Source: Verrucomicrobiia bacterium (GTDB lineage: Bacteria; Verrucomicrobiota; Verrucomicrobiae; Limisphaerales; UBA11358). From it: a DNA stretch of 6,448 nucleotides. The stretch spans positions 1 to 6,448 of the forward strand of contig JASHZU010000300.1 of assembly GCA_030042375.1 (NCBI GenBank). Reading direction: 5' to 3'. A program made the translations under genes and the position numbers. Shown here one piece after another: positions 1 to 6,448 of this stretch (position 1 is its first letter; each line of letters opens with the position of its first letter). The notes under the pieces are model-generated. The model did no database searches. It saw nothing but the letters and a program-made list of their open reading frames with translations, and had not been told where the DNA came from.

Positions 1-888
1 CCATTTGTTTCCGACCCGCAAAATCCTATCCTGACAGAACGCTATCATCCGGAGTCGCCTATCCAGGCGCTCGGCCATGCTGACTTGGTGGAAACGCCTG
101 ATGGATGGTGGATGGTCTGTTTGGGAATCCGGCCGCAAGGCGGAAAATTCAATCACCTTGGTCGCGAAACTTTTTTAACTTCAGTGGCGTGGTCAGGCGA
201 TGATTGGCCGGTGGTCAGCCCAGTTAAACTGACGATGCCCGCTCCCTCACTGCCTCAGCATCCCTGGAAAAAAGAACCGGACAGGGAGAATTTCAATGAA
301 AGCCAATTGCGGGTGGAATGGAATTATCTCAGGAATCCGTACCCGGAAGAGTATTCGCTGAGTGAAAGGCCGGGCAATTTGCGCCTTTGGGGTTCGGATG
401 TGAGCATGAATGACCAGGATTCGCCGGCTTTTGTCGGGCGGCGGCAGACTGATTTGGCGTGTCGGGTTTCGACAAAGCTTTCCTTTGAGCCACAACACGA
501 AAACGAGGAAGCCGGACTGGTTTTGCGGGGCAACGAAAAGAATCACTATGAAATCGGCGTCACATTGCATAATGGCGAGCGCCAGGTTTTTCTTAGAAAA
601 ATTTTGCACGGACAACCTGACGGCCCAATTGAATATCATGATCTCGGTTCGGGTGATGTGACTTTATCGGTGAAAGCCAGCCCGTTGTCGTATGAATTCT
701 TCTATCAATCTGGCTGGGGCCGTACAAAAAGTCTGGGTGCTGCGACAACTCGCGGCCTCTCTGCGGAAGAAATGGGCGGGAATTGTTTTACCGGCGTGTT
801 TATGGGGCTGTATGCCACCGGCAATGGACAAACGAACAGCGGGCCAGCAGACTTTCATTGGTTTGAATATCGCCCTATGAAAAAATAA
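1..888 (+). CDS. GH43 glycosidase (beta-xylosidase / alpha-L-arabinofuranosidase type), 5'-truncated
   Basis: The frame is open from base 1 to the TAA at 886-888, giving 295 visible residues; the true start lies outside the window. A TTG at base 85 could be read as a start, but the coding sequence clearly continues upstream with conserved family residues, so it is internal. Visible residues 25-40 carry the GHADLVETPDGWW motif followed by VCLGIRP, the end of the five-bladed beta-propeller in GH43 xylosidase/arabinofuranosidase enzymes; the His (visible residue 26) is the conserved one near the active-site centre. GRETFL plus a WPVVSP-like stretch (visible residues about 54-76) closes the catalytic domain. 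The rest, about residues 100-295, resembles the GH43 C-terminal beta-sandwich (GH43_C2 type) with AGLVLRGNEKNHYEIGV and a closing FHWFEYRP. Such enzymes release terminal xylose or arabinose from xylan fragments. The catalytic Asp, Asp and Glu residues are upstream and unseen, so activity and exact specificity cannot be judged, and neither can the presence of a signal peptide. It lies 28 bases upstream of the GH115 gene. Confidence 0.9.
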   Translation, partial: PFVSDPQNPILTERYHPESPIQALGHADLVETPDGWWMVCLGIRPQGGKFNHLGRETFLTSVAWSGDDWPVVSPVKLTMPAPSLPQHPWKKEPDRENFNESQLRVEWNYLRNPYPEEYSLSERPGNLRLWGSDVSMNDQDSPAFVGRRQTDLACRVSTKLSFEPQHENEEAGLVLRGNEKNHYEIGVTLHNGERQVFLRKILHGQPDGPIEYHDLGSGDVTLSVKASPLSYEFFYQSGWGRTKSLGAATTRGLSAEEMGGNCFTGVFMGLYATGNGQTNSGPADFHWFEYRPMKK

Positions 889-916
889 TCAGGGAAACTA
901 CACTCTCAAAACGATC

Positions 917-982
917 ATGAACTGCAAAATTTTTCCGGCATTTATTATCTGCCTGCTTGCTTTTATTGATCAAGGCTTCGCG
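917..982 (+). other. Sec signal peptide of the GH115 enzyme
   Basis: Residues 1-22 have a short basic start (Lys4), a hydrophobic core (about residues 5-17) and a small-residue cleavage site, most likely after Ala22 (Gly at -3, Ala at -1; GFA|LGG). There is a Cys at residue 12 inside the core but no lipobox at the cleavage region, so a soluble exported protein (periplasm or outside the cell) is more likely than a lipoprotein. The cleavage position is a judgement by eye. Confidence 0.75.
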
Positions 983-3808
983 TTGGGCGGGACTCCCTAT
1001 ATCGAAACCGTTCCGTCCAAAAACTGTTTCCCGATTGTTCAAACAAACTCCGCCGCCAGCCTCCTGGTGGATTCAAACGATTTTCCTGGTGTCCTGATTG
1101 CCGCAAATAATTTGCGCAGGGATATCTTGAGTGTCACCGGCGTTCTTCCACCCGAAATCAATGATCAAAACCCGGCGCGATATCAAATCATCATCGGCAC
1201 AATCGGCAAAAGTGAGATGATTGACCAGCTCGTCCGCGAAGGGAAAATTAACGTTTCAGCCATTAGCAGCCAATGGGAGTCCTTTTTAATTCAGGTGGTT
1301 CCCAAACCGTTTCCGGGGGTTGATAAAGCGCTTGTGATTTGTGGTAGTGACCAGCGCGGAACCATCTATGGCATCTACGATTTATCTGAAAATATCGGCG
1401 TCTCGCCGTGGTATTTTTGGACGGACGTTCCGCCGAAACATCACGACGAATTGTTTGTCAAAGCCGGCGAATTTGTCCAGGGACCGCCCGCCGTCAAATA
1501 TCGCGGCATCTTTATCAATGACGAAGCGCCGGATTTGACCGGCTGGGCCAAAGAAAAATTCGGCGGTTGTAACCACGCTTTTTACACCAACGTTTTCGAG
1601 CTGCTGTTGCGGCTCAAGGCGAACTACTTGTGGCCAGCCATGTGGGACAATTGTTTCGGCGAGGATGACCCGCTCAATGCGAAGCTGGCCGATGAATACG
1701 GCATCGTCATGGGCACGTCGCACGTCGAGCCGATGATGCGCGCTGACAAGGAATGGAACCGCGCCGGTTTCACGGCGCATGAATGGAATTTTCAAACACA
1801 TTCCAACGAATTGAAATCATTCTGGCGCGAGGGGCTCGAGCGAAATAAAGATTACGAAAAAATTATCACCATTGCGATGCGCGGAAAAATTGATACGCCA
1901 ATGTCAGCTTCGGCGAATGTCGCACTGTTGGAAGAAATTGTTGCCGCGCAAAGGGAAATCATTTCGGACGTCATGCAAACCAACGCTGCCGATGTCCCGC
2001 AGCTTTGGGCGCTCTACAAGGAAGTCCAGGAATATTACGAAAAGGGCATGCGCGTGCCGGATGATGTGACGCTGCTTTGGTGCGATGATAATTGGGGCGA
2101 CCTCCGGCGTCTCCCCTCGCCTTCTGATCGCCAGCGAAGCGGCGGTGCGGGCATCTATTACCATTTCGATTACGTCGGTGGACCGCGCAATTACAAATGG
2201 ATCAACTCCGTTCAAAACGAGAAGACCTGGGAGCAAATGGAATTGGCCTACAACTATGGAGCCGACCAAATTTGGATCGTCAACGTTGGACATCTCGACC
2301 ATGTCACGTTTCCCACTGAATTTTTCCTGACACTCGCGTGGGACCCAAAAAAATGGACGCAGGACAATGTGTCGACATTTACAGAAATGTGGGCGGAACG
2401 CGAATTTGGAAAAGAGTTCGCCCCACAAATCGCTGACGTTGTCTCGAAATACACCAAATTGAGCGCACGCCGGAAGCCAGAATTGCTTTCGCCGGGCACG
2501 TATAGCCTGGTCGATTACCAGGAAGCCGACCAGGTCCTCGCCGATTGGAAATCGCTCGCTGCAGAAGCGAACGGGATTTATCAGCAACTTCCGGAGGATG
2601 AGCGTTACGCGTTCTTCGAAACCGTTTTGTATCCGGTCCAGGCAAGTGAAGTTCTCAATGAGCTTTATATTGATGCCGCCAAGAACCGTTTGTATGCGGC
2701 GCAAGGACGAGCCAGCGCAAACGAATATGCTGCCGAGGTGAAAAGGCTGTTCCAAGACGATGCCCGCCTGTCCGCGATTTACAATCATGAACTTAACGGG
2801 GGGAAATGGGACCACATGATGGACCAGACGCATATTGGTTACACCAGCTGGCAGCAACCGCCGACCAATATCATGCCCAAGGTCACTAAGATTGAAATTC
2901 CTGATGCCGCCGAAATGGGAGTGGCTATCGAAGGTTCCACCAACGCATGGTCACGCGCGCCCGGCGACGCCGTCTTGCCAACTTTTGATAAATTCAATCA
3001 GCCGGAACGTTACATCGACATTTTCAACAAAGGCAAAACGCCCTTCCAGGTTAGCGTGGAACAAAGTGCCCCGTGGATTCTGGTTTTTGGTCAAGCTTCC
3101 GGCATCTCGATGGATGTGCAAAAGGATAAAAGGCTCTGGATAAGCATCAATTGGAATGACGCGCCTCCGGGCTCAACCAACGCTTTTGTAAAAATCTATC
3201 ATGGGACAAATATTGTTTTAGTTGCGGTTAATGTATTTAACCCGCCCAAACCGTCGCGGAAATTCGTGAAAGGATTTGTCGAAGCGAATGGCTATGTCTC
3301 CATCGAAGCAGAACATTTCACTAAAAATGTCGGTACACGTACCGCACGATGGGAAAAAATCCCCAATTTAGGGCGGACACTTTCCTCGATGAGCATCTTC
3401 CCGGTGACCGCACCAAGTGTAACGCCGCCGAAAAATTCTCCACACCTGGAATATAAAATGTACCTGTTCGATTCCGGAAACGTTGATGTGAAGACCATCC
3501 TTTCGCCGACACTGAATTTTGTTTCAGGACGGGGATTGCGCTTTGCGTTGTCGTTCGACGACCAGCCGCCGCAAATTATCACCGCCGTGCCGGCAGATTA
3601 TTCCGTGGGCGACGGAAATCATGACTGGGAAAAAACCGTGGCCGACAGCGTCCGCGTCGTAAAAACCTCTCTGGCGATAGATAGACCCGGCGAGCATACG
3701 CTAAAAGTCTGGATGGTTGACCCCGGTATCGTCCTGCAAAAAATCATCGTCAATTGCGGCGGCGAGCGGCCTTCGTATTTGGGACCGCCTGAAAGTTTTC
3801 ATAGATAG
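917..3808 (+). CDS. GH115 alpha-glucuronidase, secreted (xylan MeGlcA removal)
   Basis: This 963-residue protein belongs to glycoside hydrolase family 115, exo-acting enzymes that remove (4-O-methyl-)glucuronic acid from xylan, including internal xylose units. The ATG at 917 is the only good start, since an in-frame stop (TGA 878-880) lies just upstream. Domains, by eye: signal peptide 1-22; N-terminal alpha/beta domain about 25-185; TIM barrel about 190-490; helical domain about 490-650; beta-sandwich about 656-774, like the extra domain of the longer five-domain members; C-terminal sandwich about 785-963, starting GYVSIEAEHF and ending PSYLGPPES. Conserved blocks are INDE (200-203), LWPAMWDN, GTSHVEPMMR (H269), MRGKID (R322, D326), LLWCDDNWG (N392), the YYHFDYVGGPRNY block and GKWDHMMDQTHIGYTSWQQ (630-646). 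H269, R322, D326, E369, N392 and N456 match, at a constant offset of six, active-site residues I recall for BoAgu115A, so the enzyme is probably active. The odd point is GHLDH at 458-462 where GDLKP-like sequence is usual. Confidence 0.95.
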   Translation: MNCKIFPAFIICLLAFIDQGFALGGTPYIETVPSKNCFPIVQTNSAASLLVDSNDFPGVLIAANNLRRDILSVTGVLPPEINDQNPARYQIIIGTIGKSEMIDQLVREGKINVSAISSQWESFLIQVVPKPFPGVDKALVICGSDQRGTIYGIYDLSENIGVSPWYFWTDVPPKHHDELFVKAGEFVQGPPAVKYRGIFINDEAPDLTGWAKEKFGGCNHAFYTNVFELLLRLKANYLWPAMWDNCFGEDDPLNAKLADEYGIVMGTSHVEPMMRADKEWNRAGFTAHEWNFQTHSNELKSFWREGLERNKDYEKIITIAMRGKIDTPMSASANVALLEEIVAAQREIISDVMQTNAADVPQLWALYKEVQEYYEKGMRVPDDVTLLWCDDNWGDLRRLPSPSDRQRSGGAGIYYHFDYVGGPRNYKWINSVQNEKTWEQMELAYNYGADQIWIVNVGHLDHVTFPTEFFLTLAWDPKKWTQDNVSTFTEMWAEREFGKEFAPQIADVVSKYTKLSARRKPELLSPGTYSLVDYQEADQVLADWKSLAAEANGIYQQLPEDERYAFFETVLYPVQASEVLNELYIDAAKNRLYAAQGRASANEYAAEVKRLFQDDARLSAIYNHELNGGKWDHMMDQTHIGYTSWQQPPTNIMPKVTKIEIPDAAEMGVAIEGSTNAWSRAPGDAVLPTFDKFNQPERYIDIFNKGKTPFQVSVEQSAPWILVFGQASGISMDVQKDKRLWISINWNDAPPGSTNAFVKIYHGTNIVLVAVNVFNPPKPSRKFVKGFVEANGYVSIEAEHFTKNVGTRTARWEKIPNLGRTLSSMSIFPVTAPSVTPPKNSPHLEYKMYLFDSGNVDVKTILSPTLNFVSGRGLRFALSFDDQPPQIITAVPADYSVGDGNHDWEKTVADSVRVVKTSLAIDRPGEHTLKVWMVDPGIVLQKIIVNCGGERPSYLGPPESFHR

Positions 3809-3813
3809 ATAGA
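3801..3813 (+). repeat. Short ATAG tandem repeat at the GH115 stop codon
   Basis: Just over three copies of the tetranucleotide ATAG overlap the last codons and the TAG stop of the GH115 gene and run into the gap before the GH3 gene. Gain or loss of a unit would alter only the extreme C-terminus of GH115, so an effect is unlikely. It is probably chance low-complexity sequence. Confidence 0.4.
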
Positions 3814-3840
3814 ATTATCCATGCGTTTGCAATTGAAATG

Positions 3841-3847
3841 AGGGGGC
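3841..3847 (+). promoter_or_regulatory. Strong ribosome binding site of the GH3 gene
   Basis: A purine-rich AGGGGGC element ends three bases before the ATG at 3851, with about 5-7 bases between the core G run and the start codon, close to ideal Shine-Dalgarno spacing. It supports 3851 as the start over the in-frame ATG ten codons in (Met10). It is clearly the best site in the cluster: upstream of GH115 the nearest candidate (AGGGA, 891-895) is about 21 bases from its ATG, and the symporter start has no clear site. Confidence 0.7.
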
Positions 3848-3850
3848 AAG

Positions 3851-6199
3851 ATGCGCAAGCATGTCTCTAAATCGCGCATGAAGAAAACAGCCCAGGTTCC
3901 GGTCTATAAAAATCCCTCCGCTTCACCGGCCAATCGCGTCAAAGATTTGCTTAAGCGAATGACGCTCGAAGAAAAAGCAGCGCAGATGATGTGCGTCTGG
4001 CAGGAAAAAAATTCAAAGCTGCTGGACCAAAATGGGAATTTCGATTTTAAAAAAGCCAAAGCGAGTTTCAAAAAAGGCCATGGAATTGGGCAGGTTGGCC
4101 GACCCAGTGACGCCGGCAGCCCGCCTACAGAACCCTGGAAAGGCAAAAACGCCCGCGGCATGGCCGAACTGACCAACGCGATTCAAAATTTTTTCGCGGA
4201 AAATTCGCGGCTCGGAATTCCAGTTTTTTTCCACGAAGAATGTTTGCATGGCCACGCCGCACGGGATGGAACGAGCTTTCCGCAACCGATTGCCCTCGGA
4301 GCGACCTTCAATCCTGATTTGATTGAAAAAATTTTTGCCATGACTGCGGCCGAAACCCGCGCGCGCGGCGCGCACCAGGCGCTCACACCTGTCGTAGATG
4401 TGGCGCGGGACCCGCGCTGGGGCCGCGTCGAGGAAACTTACGGTGAAGATGCTTTTTTGGTTTCGCAACTGGGTATTGCCGCGGTACGCGGTTTTCAAGG
4501 CGATGCCAGGTTCAAAAATAGAGACCGGGTCATTGCCACACTCAAACATTTTGCAGCGCATGGCCAACCCGAATCGGGGATGAACTGCGCGCCCGTCAAT
4601 GTCTCTGAACGCGTTTTGCGCGAAACTTTTTTGTTTACGTTCAAAGAAGCGATCCAGAGGGCGGGCGCGCTTAGCGTCATGGCAAGCTACAACGAAATTG
4701 ATGGCGTGCCCTCACATGCGAACCAATGGCTGTTACGCGATGTCCTTCGCAAGGAATGGAAATTCAAGGGCTTTGTTGTTTCAGATTACTATTCGATTTG
4801 GGAACTGCATCATCGTCCGGATACTCATGGCCATTTCATTGCCCGCGATAAAAGCCAGGCTTGTGAACTGGCGGTAAAAGCCGGCGTGAATATCGAATTT
4901 CCCGAGCCGGATTGTTATCTGCATCTCGTGGAACTTGTCCGAAAAAAGGTTCTTAAGGAATCGCAATTGGACGAACTCATCGCGCCTATGTTGTTTTGGA
5001 AATTTCAAATGGGATTGTTCGAAGACCCGTACGTTGATCCCAATGAGACTGAAAAAATTGTCGGCAGCAATGCTCACCGCAAACTGGCTCTGCAAGCCGC
5101 GCGCGAATCCATCACTTTGCTTAAGAATGAAAACAACGTCGTGCCGCTTGATTTGAAGAAGATCAAAACGATCGCCGTTATCGGCCCAAATGCCAATCGC
5201 AGTTTACTCGGCGGTTACAGCGGCGCTCCGAAACATGACGTCACGGTGCTCGACGGCATCAAAGCCAAAGTCGGTAATCGCGCAAAGGTGCTTTACAGCG
5301 AAGGCTGCAAAATCACTGTCGGCGGTTCATGGCAACAGGATGAAGTGGTAGCCAGCGATCCCAACGAAGATCGAAAGCAAATCGCCGAAGCAATGCAAGT
5401 GGCCAATCAGGCGGATGTCATTGTCCTAGCGATTGGTGGAAACGAGCAGACTTCCCGCGAAGCGTGGAACCTCAAGCACATGGGCGACCGGGCAAGTTTG
5501 GAATTAGTCGGGCGTCAAAATGAACTGGTCCAGACGATGCTTGCCACCGGCAAACTAGTGATTGTCTTTTTGTTCAACGGCCGGCCTCTTTCCATTGTGG
5601 AAGTCGCAAAAAATGTCCCCGCGATTTTTGAGTGCTGGTATCTGGGCCAGGAATGCGGCCACGCCGTTGCCGATGTTTTATTTGGCGATTTCAATCCGGG
5701 CGGAAAATTGCCCATTACCTTCCCCCGCTCTGCCGGTCATCTGCCCGCGTTCTATAACTACAAACCTTCGGCGCGTCGTGGTTATCTGTTCGATAACGTT
5801 TCGCCGTTGTTCGCCTTTGGTTTCGGCCTGAGCTATACGACCTTTGAATTCAAAAACTTCCGGCTAAAAAAGAAAAAAATCCGCGCGAAGGATTCAACAC
5901 AAGTTTTGGTTGACGTGACCAATACCGGCCGGCGCGCCGGGACCGAAACCGTCCAGCTTTATATCCGAGATTTGGTTTCGTCCGCCACTCGCCCGGTTAA
6001 AGAATTGAAAGGCTTTCAAAAAATCGAATTGCAGCCGGGTGAAACTAAAACCGTCGCGCTGGATATCACTCCCGAGTCACTCGCGTTTTTTGATATCAAT
6101 ATGAAATATGTCGTCGAACCGGGCGACTTTGAAATCATGGTCGGCAGTTCCTCTCGCGATAACGATTTGCAAAAGATGATTTTGACGGTGAGAGACTAG
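3851..6199 (+). CDS. GH3 beta-glycosidase (beta-xylosidase / beta-glucosidase type), probably cytoplasmic
   Basis: This 782-residue protein is a three-domain GH3 enzyme that removes terminal beta-linked xylose or glucose from oligosaccharides with retention of configuration. The N-terminal TIM barrel (about 28-390) begins with RMTLEEKAAQM and carries HEECLHG (128-134), DPRWGRVEETYGED (187-200), the paired KH (232-233) and GFVVSDYYS, where Asp312 is the expected nucleophile. The alpha/beta sandwich domain (about 415-640) has ITLLKNENNVVPL and NEQTSREAW; Glu537 is the likely acid/base, an inference from position. PGGKLPITFPRS and FAFGFGLSYTTFE lead into a C-terminal fibronectin III-like domain (about 684-772) with VTNTGRRAGTETVQLYI. 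No PA14 insert is present. The N-terminus is basic and polar (MRKHVSKSRMKK) without a hydrophobic core, so no signal peptide is seen. A lysine-rich patch (RLKKKKIRAK, 671-680) precedes the last domain. The neighbours suggest beta-xylosidase action on imported xylo-oligosaccharides; beta-glucosidase or dual activity remains possible. It is 42 bases after GH115 and 12 before the symporter. Confidence 0.93.
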   Translation: MRKHVSKSRMKKTAQVPVYKNPSASPANRVKDLLKRMTLEEKAAQMMCVWQEKNSKLLDQNGNFDFKKAKASFKKGHGIGQVGRPSDAGSPPTEPWKGKNARGMAELTNAIQNFFAENSRLGIPVFFHEECLHGHAARDGTSFPQPIALGATFNPDLIEKIFAMTAAETRARGAHQALTPVVDVARDPRWGRVEETYGEDAFLVSQLGIAAVRGFQGDARFKNRDRVIATLKHFAAHGQPESGMNCAPVNVSERVLRETFLFTFKEAIQRAGALSVMASYNEIDGVPSHANQWLLRDVLRKEWKFKGFVVSDYYSIWELHHRPDTHGHFIARDKSQACELAVKAGVNIEFPEPDCYLHLVELVRKKVLKESQLDELIAPMLFWKFQMGLFEDPYVDPNETEKIVGSNAHRKLALQAARESITLLKNENNVVPLDLKKIKTIAVIGPNANRSLLGGYSGAPKHDVTVLDGIKAKVGNRAKVLYSEGCKITVGGSWQQDEVVASDPNEDRKQIAEAMQVANQADVIVLAIGGNEQTSREAWNLKHMGDRASLELVGRQNELVQTMLATGKLVIVFLFNGRPLSIVEVAKNVPAIFECWYLGQECGHAVADVLFGDFNPGGKLPITFPRSAGHLPAFYNYKPSARRGYLFDNVSPLFAFGFGLSYTTFEFKNFRLKKKKIRAKDSTQVLVDVTNTGRRAGTETVQLYIRDLVSSATRPVKELKGFQKIELQPGETKTVALDITPESLAFFDINMKYVVEPGDFEIMVGSSSRDNDLQKMILTVRD

Positions 6200-6211
6200 C
6201 CCCTGAAATTT

Positions 6212-6448
6212 ATGGCCGAAGCATCAAACCAAAAATTATCATTTGCCGAAAAGGCCGGGTATAGCTGCGCTGATTCCGCCGCCAACTTCGTCTTCATGAC
6301 GATGATCCTTTTCCAAACCAATTTCTACACGGATGTCTTCGGCCTTTCGGCGACGGCCGCTGCGGCCATTCTTCTGGGACCACGTCTTTGGGATGCGGTG
6401 GCTGACCCCATCGTCGGCATCCTTGCCGACCGCACGAACACGCGCTGG
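6212..6448 (+). CDS. GPH-family (MelB/XynP-like) sugar:cation symporter, 3'-truncated
   Basis: An open frame from the ATG at 6212 runs off the window end, giving 79 residues of a protein whose family is usually about 450-500 residues with 12 membrane helices. The N-terminus fits the glycoside-pentoside-hexuronide:cation symporter family: EKAGYSCADSAAN (13-25, the usual YGxGDxAxN element, Asp21), a first hydrophobic helix of about 20-38, YTDVFGLSA (39-47), a second helix from about 48, and RLWDAVADPIVG (58-69) followed by DRTNTRW at the window end, which in the family continues as GKFRP. Asp61 and Asp65 correspond to MelB Asp55 and Asp59, the cation-binding pair, and Arg58 to MelB Arg52. It should sit in the inner membrane and import sugars with Na+ or H+; next to xylan glycosidases the likely cargo is xylosides or xylo-oligosaccharides, though glucuronides (UidB-like) are also plausible given the GH115 neighbour. 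The start is 12 bases after the GH3 stop, with no clear ribosome binding site, suggesting translational coupling. Confidence 0.9.
   Translation, partial: MAEASNQKLSFAEKAGYSCADSAANFVFMTMILFQTNFYTDVFGLSATAAAAILLGPRLWDAVADPIVGILADRTNTRW

Noticed and set aside
85..888. TTG at base 85 as the true start of the first gene
   Set aside because: The same frame is open to base 1 and upstream codons include the conserved GHAD residues of GH43, so the gene starts outside the window.
1382..1801. Minus-strand open frame of 139 codons
   Set aside because: It lies wholly within the conserved GH115 barrel and has no family-like sequence; a shadow.
1904..2857. A 317-codon open frame on the minus strand inside the GH115 gene
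   Set aside because: It is antisense to a strongly conserved region of GH115, its translation shows no recognisable domain, and there is no clear ribosome binding site. It is a shadow of codon bias in the real gene.
3821..3841. A six-codon mini-ORF (ATG to TGA) just before the GH3 ribosome binding site, considered as a leader peptide
   Set aside because: It has no ribosome binding site, no run of regulatory codons and no attenuator hairpin around it, so it is most likely chance.
3809..3850. A terminator or internal promoter between GH115 and GH3
   Set aside because: No inverted repeat with a T run and no convincing -35/-10 pair is visible in the 42 bases.
4357..4373. GC-rich near-palindrome (alternating GC) considered as a hairpin or operator
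   Set aside because: It encodes the conserved ETRARGAHQ segment of GH3; the arginine and alanine codons explain the pattern.
4013..4567. Minus-strand open frame of 184 codons in the GH3 gene
   Set aside because: It is antisense to conserved GH3 motifs, and its translation has no recognisable domain.

Overview
The window holds a tightly packed, single-strand (+) cluster for breakdown of glucuronoxylan-type hemicellulose. Four genes run in order: the 3' end of a GH43 glycosidase (beta-xylosidase / alpha-L-arabinofuranosidase type, cut by the left edge), a complete GH115 alpha-glucuronidase with a signal peptide, a complete GH3 beta-glycosidase (beta-xylosidase / beta-glucosidase type) with no signal peptide, and the first 79 codons of a GPH-family (MelB/XynP-like) sugar:cation symporter, cut by the right edge. 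Gaps between genes are 28, 42 and 12 bases, with no terminator hairpin in any of them, so the four are probably one transcript. The promoter should lie to the left of the window.

Inferred division of labour: GH115 is exported and removes (4-O-methyl-)glucuronic acid side groups from xylan. GH43 removes arabinose or terminal xylose. The symporter imports the trimmed oligosaccharides, and the GH3 enzyme, which looks cytoplasmic, cuts them to monosaccharides. This is a known kind of pathway, and I see no sign of a new defence, mobile or RNA system. No tRNA, rRNA, CRISPR, insertion sequence or riboswitch was recognised, and no gene-free stretch exceeds 42 bases.

Organism: a bacterium of moderate G+C (near 50% by eye, not counted), with mostly weak Shine-Dalgarno sites and a saprophytic glycosidase set. 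The family mix and style fit soil or freshwater Verrucomicrobiota (Pedosphaera/Limisphaerales-like), but Planctomycetota, Acidobacteriota or another polysaccharide degrader cannot be excluded from this much sequence. No SusC/SusD pair is visible, and uptake here is by a symporter, which argues weakly against a classical Bacteroidetes polysaccharide utilisation locus.

Points most worth checking are an unusual motif (GHLDH where I expect GDLKP or GDIKP) beside the active-site Asn of the GH115 enzyme, and the different predicted compartments of the GH115 and GH3 enzymes encoded side by side.
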